Source: Moryella indoligenes (GTDB taxonomy: Bacteria > Bacillota > Clostridia > Lachnospirales > Lachnospiraceae). From it: 64,000 bases of DNA. Below are positions 18,036-26,001 of the stretch, one piece after another (positions within the stretch are counted from its first letter, which is position 1; each line of letters starts with the position of its first letter). Both the position numbers and the translations under genes were made by a program. The DNA lies in the NCBI RefSeq assembly GCF_030812885.1, contig NZ_JAUSTO010000007.1, positions 62,001 to 126,000 on the forward strand. Direction: 5' to 3'. Below the pieces are notes generated by a model. The model saw nothing but the letters and a program-made list of their open reading frames with translations, was not told the DNA's origin and did no database searches.

Positions 18036-18825
18036 CTTTAAGAAAAAAAGGCTGTTTCTTCTGGATATGGATGGGACGATCTATCTGGGAGACAGGCTTT
18101 TTGAAGGAACCGCGGAGTTCCTGAAGGTAGTCCGGCGGCAGGGCGGGAAGTATCTCTTTGCCACAAATAACTCCTCCCGCAGTGTGGATGCCTATATTGA
18201 GCGGCTTCAGCGGCTGGGAATTGCCTCGGAGAGGGATGATTTTCTGACCTCTGTGGATGCACTGATTATGTTTCTTCGCAATGGCTACGAGAAGAAGCTT
18301 ATTTATGCGGCCGGTACGAAAACCTTCCGGGAGCAGCTTCAGACAGCAGGCTTTCACATCACGACGGAGTGCACGGAAGCGGTGGAGCTCCTGGTAAATG
18401 GCTTTGATACAGAGCTTAGCTTTCAGAAGCTTGAGGATGCCTGCAGGCTTCTGACACGCGGTGTGGAGTGGATTGCAACCAATCCGGATTGGGTCTGCCC
18501 GACAGAGTGGGGTTCCGTTCCGGATTGCGGCTCTGTCTCGGAGATGCTCACAAGAGCGACCGGAAGAAGACCTCGCTTTATCGGAAAACCGGAGCCGGAT
18601 ATGGCGTTGCTCTCCATGGAACGCTATGGCTTTACGAAGGCTGAGACTGTTATGGTAGGAGATCGTATCTATACAGATATTGCCTGTGGAATCAATGCAG
18701 GGATCGACACAGCCTTTGTTCTTTCGGGAGAGGGAGTTGAGGCAGATATTGAGAAGTATCAGCTTCGGCCGACAGGGATCTACCGCGATATCGGCGAGAT
18801 TCTGACGCTGATGCAGGAAGATTGA
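18028..18825 (+). CDS. HAD-IIA family phosphatase (NagD/phosphoglycolate-glycerol phosphatase-like)
   Basis: 265 residues. Motif I is FLLDMDGTIYLGD, motif II FATNNSSRSVD with the Ser/Thr, then a C2-type cap (about residues 85-185). Motif III Lys is in FIGKPEPDMAL and motif IV in VMVGDRIYTDIACGINAG. The NagD/PGP class dephosphorylates small phosphate esters, including glycerol phosphate and phosphoglycolate. Its eight-base overlap with the DUF1667 gene, as the fourth member of a glycerol-3-phosphate dehydrogenase-like operon, suggests glycerol phosphate as substrate. That is inference. No clear terminator follows. Confidence 0.82.
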   Translation: MIDFKKKRLFLLDMDGTIYLGDRLFEGTAEFLKVVRRQGGKYLFATNNSSRSVDAYIERLQRLGIASERDDFLTSVDALIMFLRNGYEKKLIYAAGTKTFREQLQTAGFHITTECTEAVELLVNGFDTELSFQKLEDACRLLTRGVEWIATNPDWVCPTEWGSVPDCGSVSEMLTRATGRRPRFIGKPEPDMALLSMERYGFTKAETVMVGDRIYTDIACGINAGIDTAFVLSGEGVEADIEKYQLRPTGIYRDIGEILTLMQED

Positions 18826-18969
18826 CGGAGAGGTAAAAACGTAAGCAGAGTCAGGTGTAAGGGTGCAGAGCACTCTTTGTTCCTGTATATATAATTTTGC
18901 GCCAAAATCTTGAAATGTGCATTTATTACAAAGGGGTTCGCAGTTTTTGGAAGAATTAACTGATAATAA

Positions 18970-18998
18970 TTGACAATAAAAGACCTGAGTAATATAAT
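18970..18998 (+). promoter_or_regulatory. Consensus promoter of the TRAP transporter operon
   Basis: TTGACA (18970-18975), 17 bases, TATAAT (18993-18998), a perfect sigma-A match. Transcription would start near 19005, leaving an 80-base leader. Confidence 0.82.
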
Positions 18999-19020
18999 CT
19001 TTCTTGTTATTTATTTCAAA

Positions 19021-19042
19021 ATTTCCGAAAACTGTCGGAAAT
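19021..19042 (+). promoter_or_regulatory. Palindrome just downstream of the dctP transcription start
   Basis: ATTTCCG (19021-19027) pairs exactly with CGGAAAT (19036-19042) across an eight-base centre. Its place shortly after the predicted transcription start would suit a repressor operator or a 5' mRNA hairpin. No regulator gene is adjacent. Confidence 0.4.
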
Positions 19043-19088
19043 AGAGTCGAACACAACAGCAGGAAATAAAATGTAGGAGGAGAAGTTT

Positions 19089-20180
19089 ATGAAAAAACTG
19101 TTGGCATCGATGATGGGTATTGTGATGGGAGCATCTCTCTGTGCGTGCGGCGGAGGAGGCAGCACGGCAACGACCCAGGCTGCAGACAGCAGCGCGGCGG
19201 GCGGTGCGGAGACCACGGCTGAGGCAGCGGCTCCGGCAGATGATTATCATCTTGATATCAAGTTTTCAAATGTCTTCCAGCCGACCGAGTGGAACTACAA
19301 GGCTTCTGAGAAGCTCGCGCAGGAGATCACTGAGAAGACAGACGGCCATATTACCATAACCTATTACGGTCAGAACGAGCTCGACTGCTATGCGGACTCT
19401 GTGAACCAGGCAATCAACGGCGCACAGTGGATGGGACTTGAGGAGCCCTCTCTGTTTGCAGATCATGTCGGTGACTGCGCAGTTCTGGTGGGACCGATGC
19501 TCTACAACACCAACGAGGAATACAACGCTGTCATGGATTCCGATATCGTCGCGGATATCAAGGCGCAGCTGGCGGAGCAGAATATCCATGTGCTGGATAC
19601 ACACTATTCCTTCGGTTTCCGTTCTGTCGTTACCAATAAGGACATCAAGACCCCGGCGGATCTGAATGGTGTAAAGCTTCGTGCCACCTCCTCCCCGCTG
19701 TTTGCAAAGACGCTTGAGGCGATGGGAGCAACCGCAGTTCCGATGTCCTTTACGGAGTGCCTCTCCGCTATCAGCTCCGGCGTTGTCGAGGGCTTCGAGG
19801 GATCTACCTCCACGCTCTCCGGCGCAGGCGCTCCTTACGAGCTGGTCAAGAAGGTCGCGCAGACCAATCACCTCATTGCCACCAGATGGCTCTTCATGCC
19901 GGAGGATCTGTATCAGTCCATTCCGGAGGAGTACAGAAAGGTTATTGATGAAGTGGCGCTTGAGTGCGGCATGTGGGAGCAGCAGATGTGCGAGGAAGAC
20001 GAGCAGACTCAGATCGAGACTCTGAAGGCAGCCGGAGTCACCTGGAACGACGTAGATCTTGAGGCTTTCCAGGAAGCCTGCGCACCGGTTTACGACTGGA
20101 TCGTCGAGGAGTACGGAGCGAATCCGGAGCTTCACAAGCAGATCACTGATTTCATCGCAGAGCTTCGCGCGAAGAATTAA
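19089..20180 (+). CDS. dctP: TRAP transporter substrate-binding protein (DctP family)
   Basis: 363-residue lipoprotein: signal MKKLLASMMGIVMGASLCAC with the lipobox LCAC, then a Gly/Ala/Thr-rich linker and a mature DctP fold from about residue 55 (IKFSNVFQPTEWNYKASEKL). The conserved GVKLRATSSPLFAKTLEAMGATAVPMSFTE carries the Arg that normally clamps the substrate carboxylate. It captures an organic acid outside the membrane and hands it to DctQ/DctM. The particular acid cannot be told from sequence. GGAGGAG precedes the ATG. Two stem-loops separate it from dctQ, consistent with higher expression of the binding protein. Confidence 0.92.
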   Translation: MKKLLASMMGIVMGASLCACGGGGSTATTQAADSSAAGGAETTAEAAAPADDYHLDIKFSNVFQPTEWNYKASEKLAQEITEKTDGHITITYYGQNELDCYADSVNQAINGAQWMGLEEPSLFADHVGDCAVLVGPMLYNTNEEYNAVMDSDIVADIKAQLAEQNIHVLDTHYSFGFRSVVTNKDIKTPADLNGVKLRATSSPLFAKTLEAMGATAVPMSFTECLSAISSGVVEGFEGSTSTLSGAGAPYELVKKVAQTNHLIATRWLFMPEDLYQSIPEEYRKVIDEVALECGMWEQQMCEEDEQTQIETLKAAGVTWNDVDLEAFQEACAPVYDWIVEEYGANPELHKQITDFIAELRAKN

Positions 20181-20199
20181 TTACTTCAGACCGGAATCT

Positions 20200-20269
20200 T
20201 TCGGGATGGTTTGGGCATCCCGAAGCATGGAAGACAGGACTGTCCGGAGCACTGTTCCGGGCGGTCCTG
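20200..20269 (+). other. Two stem-loops between dctP and dctQ
   Basis: First: TTCGGGATG (20200-20208) pairs with CATCCCGAA (20216-20224). Second: CAGGAC (20235-20240) pairs with GTCCTG (20264-20269), extended by TCCGG/CCGGG inside. Neither has a T-run, so they look like mRNA-stabilising or attenuating hairpins rather than full terminators. Confidence 0.5.
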
Positions 20270-20318
20270 CTTCAATCTGTGTATATCGGGGGACGAACCT
20301 TATTCTGAGGATGAGCAA

Positions 20319-20864
20319 ATGAAAGAAAAAATTACGATCAATAAAATATTAAAAAATCTGGATGCGATTATTACCGGAGCGACGCTGACTCTCTGCGTCA
20401 TTCTGGTCAATATCAATGTTATTATGCGTTACTTTCTGAATCACCCCTTGCAGTGGTGCGATGAGATCGTGACGAGTCTCTTTGTCTGGACGGTATTTAT
20501 CGGAAGTGCCTATGCGCACAGAAAGCACGCCCATCTCGGCGTCGATATTCTGGTAAATATTTTTCCGCATCACATGAAGTCGACGGTGCAGTTTATCATG
20601 GATATACTGCAGATTCTGGTGCTTGTCATGCTGACAGGTATCAGTGCACAGTATGTGTATCACCTGGTCTATGTGCGCGGCGTGTACAAGCTTGCCGTCA
20701 CAGATATGCTCCGGCTGCCGAAGTGGTGGACCGGGATTGCGGTACCGCTGGGCTTTGGTCTCTCCCTGATCTATGCGCTCTATTTCTTTGTAAAGGACAG
20801 ACTGCATCAGGGCGGAGCAGGAAATAAAATGGAAAATGCCGGAGAAGGAGGTACAAACGGATGA
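20319..20864 (+). CDS. dctQ: TRAP transporter small permease (DctQ family)
   Basis: 181 residues with four membrane spans. The DctQ signature is present: VNINVIMRYFLNHPLQWCDEI and then FVWTVFIGSAYAHRKHAHLGVDIL. This subunit pairs with the large permease to carry out Na+- or H+-driven uptake of the acid delivered by DctP. The frame is open upstream through the intergenic hairpins. The ATG at 20319 gives the expected N-terminus MKEKITINKILKNLD, with GAGG eight bases ahead. Its last codon overlaps the dctM start (ATGA). Confidence 0.9.
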   Translation: MKEKITINKILKNLDAIITGATLTLCVILVNINVIMRYFLNHPLQWCDEIVTSLFVWTVFIGSAYAHRKHAHLGVDILVNIFPHHMKSTVQFIMDILQILVLVMLTGISAQYVYHLVYVRGVYKLAVTDMLRLPKWWTGIAVPLGFGLSLIYALYFFVKDRLHQGGAGNKMENAGEGGTNG

Positions 20865-22177
20865 CACTCAGCTTTATGCAGCTGCTTCCGATCATATTGG
20901 TTTTCTTGCTGTACTTCTTCGGAATGCCTATTGTATATGCACTTTTTGGTTCCACCTTTTTCTTCTTCCTGTTTATAGATCAGTCCACACCTTCCTGGAC
21001 CATACTCCAGAAGGTGATGAACTCCACGCAATCCTTCTCCATGCTGGCGATTCCTTTCTTCGTCATGTCCGGTTCCGTCATGAATTTCGGCGGTATCAGT
21101 GACAAGATGATGGATTTCTGCGAGTGTGTGACGGGACATATGCGGGGCGGTCTCGCACAGGTGAATGTGCTGCTCTCCATGCTGATGGGCGGCTGCTCCG
21201 GCTCTGCCAATGCGGACTGCGCTATGCAGTCCAAGATGCTGGTTCCGGAGATGGAGAGAAGGGGTTACTCGAAGGCCTTTTCCGCAGCGATCACAGCGGC
21301 TTCCTCCGCTGCGACTCCTGTGATCCCGCCGGGAGTGAATCTCATCATCTTCACTCTGATTGCACAGGCGTCACTGGGACGCACCTTTGCAGCGGGCTAC
21401 GTGCCGGGCATCCTGATGTCCGTTGCTATGATGATCACAGTCGCGATCATCGCAAAGAAGAGAAACTATCCGACGACGAGAGATAAGTTCCCGCCGCTCA
21501 CGGAGGTTTTGAAGCAGGCATTTATTTCCTTCTGGGGTCTGTTCTTCCCCTTCGGAATCATCCTCGGAATGCGCTTTGGTCTCTTCACGCCGTCCGAGGG
21601 CGGAGCAGTGGCTGTGCTGTACTGCTTCATCATCGGTAAGCTGGTCTACAAGCGGCTGAGCTTCCGGGAGCACCTCATTCCCATCATTCTGGATACGATT
21701 GCAGGTACCTCCAGCGTGGTTCTCATCATGGTCTCTGCCAATGTCTTTGGTCAGTACATGACCTGGATCAATCTGCCGAAGATTGTTGCCACCTCCGTGC
21801 TGGGGCTTACCTCGAACAAATATGTATTCCTGATGCTCTGTAACGTGGTGCTGCTGATCATGGGCATGTTCCTTGAGGGCGGGGCGGCCATGATGATCAT
21901 TACCCCGCTGCTGCTTCCGGTGGCATTGAAACTCGGCGTCAATGTGTATCACTTTGGACTCGTGACCATCTGCAATATTATGATCGGAGGGCTCACGCCT
22001 CCCTTTGGCTCCATGATGTTCACGACCTGCGGTATCACAGGCTGTAAGATCAGCAATTTTATCAAGGAGGTATGGCCCTTCATTGTAGCGCTCTTCCTTG
22101 TGCTGATTCTGATCACCTTCTGCCCGATTCTGGTGACGATCGTTCCGGATCTCATCTACGGACCGGCGGCAATGTAA
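20861..22177 (+). CDS. dctM: TRAP transporter large permease (DctM family)
   Basis: 438 residues with about twelve membrane spans. The N-terminal LPIILVFLLYFFGMPIVYAL, the SMLAIPFFVMSGSVMNFGG block, the GGCSGSANADCAMQSKML re-entrant segment and PPFGSMMFTTCGITG near the C-terminus are characteristic. This is the channel-forming subunit of the TRAP transporter. It starts in the ATGA overlap with dctQ and is followed six bases later by a YcxB-like gene. Confidence 0.93.
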   Translation: MTLSFMQLLPIILVFLLYFFGMPIVYALFGSTFFFFLFIDQSTPSWTILQKVMNSTQSFSMLAIPFFVMSGSVMNFGGISDKMMDFCECVTGHMRGGLAQVNVLLSMLMGGCSGSANADCAMQSKMLVPEMERRGYSKAFSAAITAASSAATPVIPPGVNLIIFTLIAQASLGRTFAAGYVPGILMSVAMMITVAIIAKKRNYPTTRDKFPPLTEVLKQAFISFWGLFFPFGIILGMRFGLFTPSEGGAVAVLYCFIIGKLVYKRLSFREHLIPIILDTIAGTSSVVLIMVSANVFGQYMTWINLPKIVATSVLGLTSNKYVFLMLCNVVLLIMGMFLEGGAAMMIITPLLLPVALKLGVNVYHFGLVTICNIMIGGLTPPFGSMMFTTCGITGCKISNFIKEVWPFIVALFLVLILITFCPILVTIVPDLIYGPAAM

Positions 22178-22183
22178 GAAGCT

Positions 22184-22771
22184 ATGACCAAATATGAGTT
22201 TACGATGGAGCACAGTGCCGGAAGCTTTGAGGCGCTCGCACATATGCAGTATGACCTCTTCTGCAGAGTGAACCGTGTTGCGCGCTTCCTTGTCGGCATC
22301 GGCGCCGGTCTCATCGGAGTCATGAATATGTCCGTGTGGTGGGGAATGCTGCTGCTTGTCTACGGGGGCTATATGCTCTCGGGGCGGTACAGCAGCGCCA
22401 ATCACACGGCGAGAAAGCTCTCCCGACAGCTCGAGGAGAGCGGCGCGCCCTATCCCAGGACGCGCTTTCTTTTCCATGAGCAGGCTGTTGAGATCCTCGA
22501 TCTGAACGATCCTTCCGCGCCGCAGGTGTTTTTGAAGTATGCAGAGGTACAGGCGGTGGGAGAGGATTACCGCTACTTCTATCTGTTCCGTGACCGCTAC
22601 GGCGGCTACATGCTTCCGAAGGAACAGCTGGGCGAGCGGGAGGAGCACTTTCGCATGGATCTTGCGGAGCGCTGCGGGAGAGGTATACAGAGCAGCTCTG
22701 CGCCCGCGCTTCGTCTGCTGCGCTGCTTCCTGACGCGGCGAGAGAAGAAAAAGAGGGACGGCAGTTTGTGA
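22184..22771 (+). CDS. YcxB-like membrane protein
   Basis: 195 residues. Two short membrane spans lie near residues 35-65 (VARFLVGIGAGLIGVM, WWGMLLLVYGGYML). A beta-rich C-terminal domain follows with FHEQAVEILDLN, LKYAEVQAVGEDYRYFYLFRDRYGGYMLPKEQL. That pattern is typical of the YcxB C-terminal domain of unknown function. It follows dctM by six bases, so it is probably co-transcribed, but nothing in it suggests a transport role. Family assignment is moderate; the function is unknown. Confidence 0.65.
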   Translation: MTKYEFTMEHSAGSFEALAHMQYDLFCRVNRVARFLVGIGAGLIGVMNMSVWWGMLLLVYGGYMLSGRYSSANHTARKLSRQLEESGAPYPRTRFLFHEQAVEILDLNDPSAPQVFLKYAEVQAVGEDYRYFYLFRDRYGGYMLPKEQLGEREEHFRMDLAERCGRGIQSSSAPALRLLRCFLTRREKKKRDGSL

Positions 22772-22778
22772 GCCGCAC

Positions 22779-22807
22779 TTGCACAACGCGCCTGATGATG
22801 GTAAAAT
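22779..22807 (+). promoter_or_regulatory. Probable promoter of the aspartate aminotransferase gene
   Basis: TTGCAC (22779-22784), 17 bases, TAAAAT (22802-22807), about 65 bases ahead of the start codon. Confidence 0.5.
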
Positions 22808-22871
22808 TTTTCGGACAGCAGGAAGTTAATTGTTTAAAGCGTGATAGCGAGCGAAAAGAAAGGAGTTGGGT

Positions 22872-24182
22872 ATGAGACCCTATGCCGAAATGACACGGGA
22901 AGAGCTTCAGGACCTCAGAAAAGAGCTGAAGGCACAGTACAGAGAGATGCAGGCGATGGATCTGAATCTGAATATGAGCCGCGGCAAGCCCTGCATGGAG
23001 CAGCTTGATCTGTCCATGGGTATGATGGATGTTCTGAATCACGAGTCTGAGCTCAGAAGTGAGGACGGGACCGACTGCCGGAACTACGGTGTCCTCACCG
23101 GAATCCCGGAGGCACTGGAACTCATGGGAGATTTTATGGAGGTTCCCTATGATCACATCATCCTCTACGGAAACTCCAGTCTGAATGTGATGTACGACAC
23201 CATATCCCGCTGCTACACACACGGAGTTATGGGACACACACCATGGTGCAAGCTGGACAAGGTAAAATTCCTCTGCATCGTTCCGGGCTATGACCGTCAC
23301 TTCGCAATCACGGAGTATTTTGGCATAGAGAATGTTCCGGTCCCCATGCTGGAGACCGGTCCGGATATGGATATCGTCGAGAAGCTTGTTGCAGAGGATG
23401 ATGCGATCAAGGGCATCTGGTGCGTTCCGAAATATTCCAACCCCACGGGCAACTCCTATTCTGACGAGACGGTGCGCAGGCTTGCGCGCATGAAGCCCGC
23501 GGCCAATGATTTCCGCATCTACTGGGATAATGCCTACACGATGCATCATCTCTATGATAAAGATCAGGACAATGTCATTGAGATTCTCGCAGAGTGCAAG
23601 AGAGCGGGACAGCCGGATCTGGTCTATAAATTTGCCTCAACCTCAAAGGTCAGCTTCCCGGGCTCCGGAATCGCGGCGCTTGCCTCCTCCTCCAATAATC
23701 TGGAGGATATCAAGGCGCAGCTGAAAATCCAGACCATAGGTTATGATAAGCTGAATCAGCTGCGTCATGTGCGCTTTTTCGGTGATATTCACGGCATGGT
23801 GGAGCATATGAGAAAGCACGCAGAGATACTCCGGCCAAAGTTTGAGATGGTGGAGGAAATACTGGAGAGAGAGCTCAGCGGACTGGATATCGGGAAGTGG
23901 ACAAATCCAAAGGGGGGCTACTTCATTTCCTTTGATACGCTGGACGGCTGTGCAAAGCAGGTGGTTTCCCGCTGTGCGAAGGCCGGAGTGGTGATGACAC
24001 CTGCGGGAGCGACCTGGCCGGGTGGCAGGGATCCGCACGATTCCAATATTCGCATCGCACCTTCCTTCCCGCCGCTGAACGACTTAAAGATCGCGACAGA
24101 GCTCTTTGCGCTCTGTGTGAAGCTGGTCAGTGTTGAGAAGTTCTTAAAGAGCAGGGAGATGGAAGAGAAGAGCGCGGGCTGA
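22872..24182 (+). CDS. Aspartate aminotransferase, subgroup Ic (Aminotran_MocR/PF12897 type)
   Basis: 436 residues. It has the features of the unusual aspartate aminotransferases first studied in mycobacteria: MSRGKPCMEQLDLS near the N-terminus, NYGVLTGIPEALELMG, and ILYGNSSLNVMYD in place of the common glycine loop. KYSNPTGNSYSDE and WDNAYTMHHLYD follow, with the Schiff-base Lys in FASTSKVSFPGSG. It interconverts aspartate and oxaloacetate. The TTG at 22866 is also open, but AAAGGAG spacing favours the ATG at 22872. It has its own promoter and ends at a strong terminator. Confidence 0.85.
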   Translation: MRPYAEMTREELQDLRKELKAQYREMQAMDLNLNMSRGKPCMEQLDLSMGMMDVLNHESELRSEDGTDCRNYGVLTGIPEALELMGDFMEVPYDHIILYGNSSLNVMYDTISRCYTHGVMGHTPWCKLDKVKFLCIVPGYDRHFAITEYFGIENVPVPMLETGPDMDIVEKLVAEDDAIKGIWCVPKYSNPTGNSYSDETVRRLARMKPAANDFRIYWDNAYTMHHLYDKDQDNVIEILAECKRAGQPDLVYKFASTSKVSFPGSGIAALASSSNNLEDIKAQLKIQTIGYDKLNQLRHVRFFGDIHGMVEHMRKHAEILRPKFEMVEEILERELSGLDIGKWTNPKGGYFISFDTLDGCAKQVVSRCAKAGVVMTPAGATWPGGRDPHDSNIRIAPSFPPLNDLKIATELFALCVKLVSVEKFLKSREMEEKSAG

Positions 24183-24194
24183 TAGAAAATAAGA

Positions 24195-24246
24195 AACCGT
24201 TCATTCGTTGTCAAAATGAGTTCTGACAGCTGATGAACGGTTCTTT
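24195..24246 (+). terminator. Rho-independent terminator after the aspartate aminotransferase
   Basis: AACCGTTCAT (24195-24204) pairs with ATGAACGGTT (24233-24242), with inner TGTCA/TGACA pairing, then TCTTTT. Confidence 0.75.
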
Positions 24247-24296
24247 TGTCTTTTGCTGATCCTGTTAAGCTGCGCTCTGCGGTGTGGCTCCGGGGC

Positions 24297-24758
24297 TCAG
24301 CGACTCTGACAGCTGCGCTTCAAGGTGGCGTCCTGCGGCGCAGGTCCGATTGCCTCTTCCTCTCTCAGCAGGTCGGCGAGGGAGATATTGTCGATCACGG
24401 CATTGACCGCGTCCTCAATCTTCTGAAAGACGCTGCGGGATACGCAGCTCTCAAAAAGGTCGCAGGGGGTACTGCCCCGTTCCAGACATATCACAGGCGC
24501 CATGCTCCCCTCCGTGAGGCGGAGTATATCGCCAACGGAGTATTCCTCTGGCTTTCGGGTCAGCAGATAGCCGCCCTGCGCGCCGCGGATGCTCTTCACA
24601 AATCCGGCCTTTGTGAGCACGGAGACGATCTGCTCCAGATATTTTTCGGAGAGCTGCTGGCTCTTTGCCACATCTCCGAGTCTGGTGACGCTCTCCGGTT
24701 CTCTGGCAAATTCAAGCATCATCCGCAGCGCATAGCGGCCGCGTGTTGAAATTTTCAT
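24297..24758 (-). CDS. Rrf2/IscR family transcriptional regulator
   Basis: 153 residues. The N-terminal winged helix begins MKISTRGRYALRMMLEFAREP with recognition segment QLSEKYLEQIVSVLTKAGFVKSIRGAQGGYLL. The effector region has three cysteines, CLERGSTPC and then CDLFESC, at positions where IscR-type proteins bind an Fe-S cluster, so it may sense Fe-S status, iron or NO. The only neighbours are the divergent SPFH gene and the convergent aminotransferase. No isc or suf genes are in the window. An imperfect inverted repeat in front of it is a candidate self-operator. Confidence 0.88.
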   Translation of the reverse strand: MKISTRGRYALRMMLEFAREPESVTRLGDVAKSQQLSEKYLEQIVSVLTKAGFVKSIRGAQGGYLLTRKPEEYSVGDILRLTEGSMAPVICLERGSTPCDLFESCVSRSVFQKIEDAVNAVIDNISLADLLREEEAIGPAPQDATLKRSCQSR

Positions 24759-24810
24759 TATTTCCTTTCTCCAATCCGGGAGGAGAGTAGCCCCTCCGCA
24801 GTCTGAAATT

Positions 24811-24837
24811 TAATTCCTACTAAATTACCCGGGATTA
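24811..24837. promoter_or_regulatory. Candidate Rrf2 operator
   Basis: TAATTCC (24811-24817) and GGGATTA (24831-24837) form an inverted repeat with one mismatch around 13 bases. The core TACTAAATTACCCGGG resembles sites bound by Rrf2/IscR-like regulators. It lies upstream of the rrf2 gene and beside the divergent promoter. Confidence 0.45.
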
Positions 24838-24876
24838 AGAATAGCAGGAATCCGTCTGTTTGACAAGCTTAAACTA

Positions 24877-24885
24877 TGCTATAAT
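24877..24885 (+). promoter_or_regulatory. Extended -10 promoter of the SPFH gene
   Basis: TG, one base, then TATAAT (24880-24885). TTGACA at 24860-24865 is only 14 bases away, so recognition would depend on the extended -10. Confidence 0.5.
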
Positions 24886-24953
24886 TAATACTCCAATATA
24901 CGGTCGGAGAGAGGGATTGTCCGTTCTTTTCCGAAAACAGGAAGTATGAAAGG

Positions 24954-25889
24954 ATGAAGGATAATATGCAGTTTTTTCTTTTATTACTGGTTTTGGTTGT
25001 AGTGCTCATCAGCTGTATACGTATTGTGCCGCAGGCACAGGCGGTTGTGATTGAGCGCTTAGGAAGGTATCATGCGACCTGGGATGCAGGGATTCATCTG
25101 CTCGTTCCAGTGCTTGACCGTCCGGCAAAGCGCGTAAATCTAAAAGAGCAGGTGGCGGACTTTCCGCCGCAGCCGGTGATTACGAAGGATAATGTTACTA
25201 TGCGCATTGATTCCGTTGTGTTTTTTGTGATTACTGAACCAAAGCTCTACGCCTATGGTGTGGAAAATCCTATCGCTGCGATTGAAAATCTCACCGCAAC
25301 GACGCTGAGAAATATCATCGGCTCTATGGATCTGGACACGACTCTCACCTCAAGGGAGACCATCAATACAGAGATGCGTTCGCAGCTGGATGTCGCAACA
25401 GACCCATGGGGCATTAAGGTGAACCGTGTTGAATTGAAAAATATTCTTCCTCCGGATGCCATTCGCGAGGCTATGGAGAAGCAGATGAAGGCGGAGCGCG
25501 AGAAGCGTGAGGTCATTACGCTGGCGCAGGGAAAGAAGGAATCTGCGGTTCTGACTGCGCAGGGAAATAAAGAGGCTGCAATTCTCAATGCAGAGGCAGA
25601 GAAGCAGACGGCGATTCTACACGCGGAGGCGGAGAAGGAGAGGCGCATTCAGGAGGCAGAGGGACAGGCGAGAGCCATTCGTGCGTTGAAGGAAGCAGAA
25701 GCAGAGGGAATCCGTCTTTTAAGGGAAGCGGGAGCAGATGATGCAGTGATCCGCCTGAGAAGCCTCGAGACGCTCTCCAAAATGGCGGAGGGAGAATCGA
25801 CAAAGATTATTATTCCTTCGGAAATACAGGGTATGGCGGGATTGCTTGCCGGACTGAAGGAGAGCGTAGACGCTGTGCGGAAGGCATGA
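24954..25889 (+). CDS. SPFH/Band 7 domain membrane protein (stomatin-like)
   Basis: 311 residues. One N-terminal span (QFFLLLLVLVVVLISCIRIV) anchors a cytoplasmic SPFH domain: VPQAQAVVIERLGRYHATWDAGIHLLVPVLDR, NVTMRIDSVVFFVI, LRNIIGSMDLDTTLTSRETIN. A long Ala/Glu-rich helix from about residue 165 to 255 (KAEREKREVITLAQGKKESA, AEKQTAILHAEAEKERR) forms the coiled-coil typical of these scaffold proteins. They build ring or cage structures in membrane microdomains. No nfeD partner is adjacent. AGGAAG precedes the ATG at 24954; the ATG at 24966 is an alternative start. Confidence 0.87.
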   Translation: MKDNMQFFLLLLVLVVVLISCIRIVPQAQAVVIERLGRYHATWDAGIHLLVPVLDRPAKRVNLKEQVADFPPQPVITKDNVTMRIDSVVFFVITEPKLYAYGVENPIAAIENLTATTLRNIIGSMDLDTTLTSRETINTEMRSQLDVATDPWGIKVNRVELKNILPPDAIREAMEKQMKAEREKREVITLAQGKKESAVLTAQGNKEAAILNAEAEKQTAILHAEAEKERRIQEAEGQARAIRALKEAEAEGIRLLREAGADDAVIRLRSLETLSKMAEGESTKIIIPSEIQGMAGLLAGLKESVDAVRKA

Positions 25890-26001
25890 GGGAGAGCAGA
25901 CGCACAAGCAAAAGCAGGGTGAGGAGGCAAAACGCCACCTTCAATCTGTGAGAGCTTCGGCGTCTGAGATAAGCTGGAATAAGCTGAAACGGGAGAAAAA
26001 T

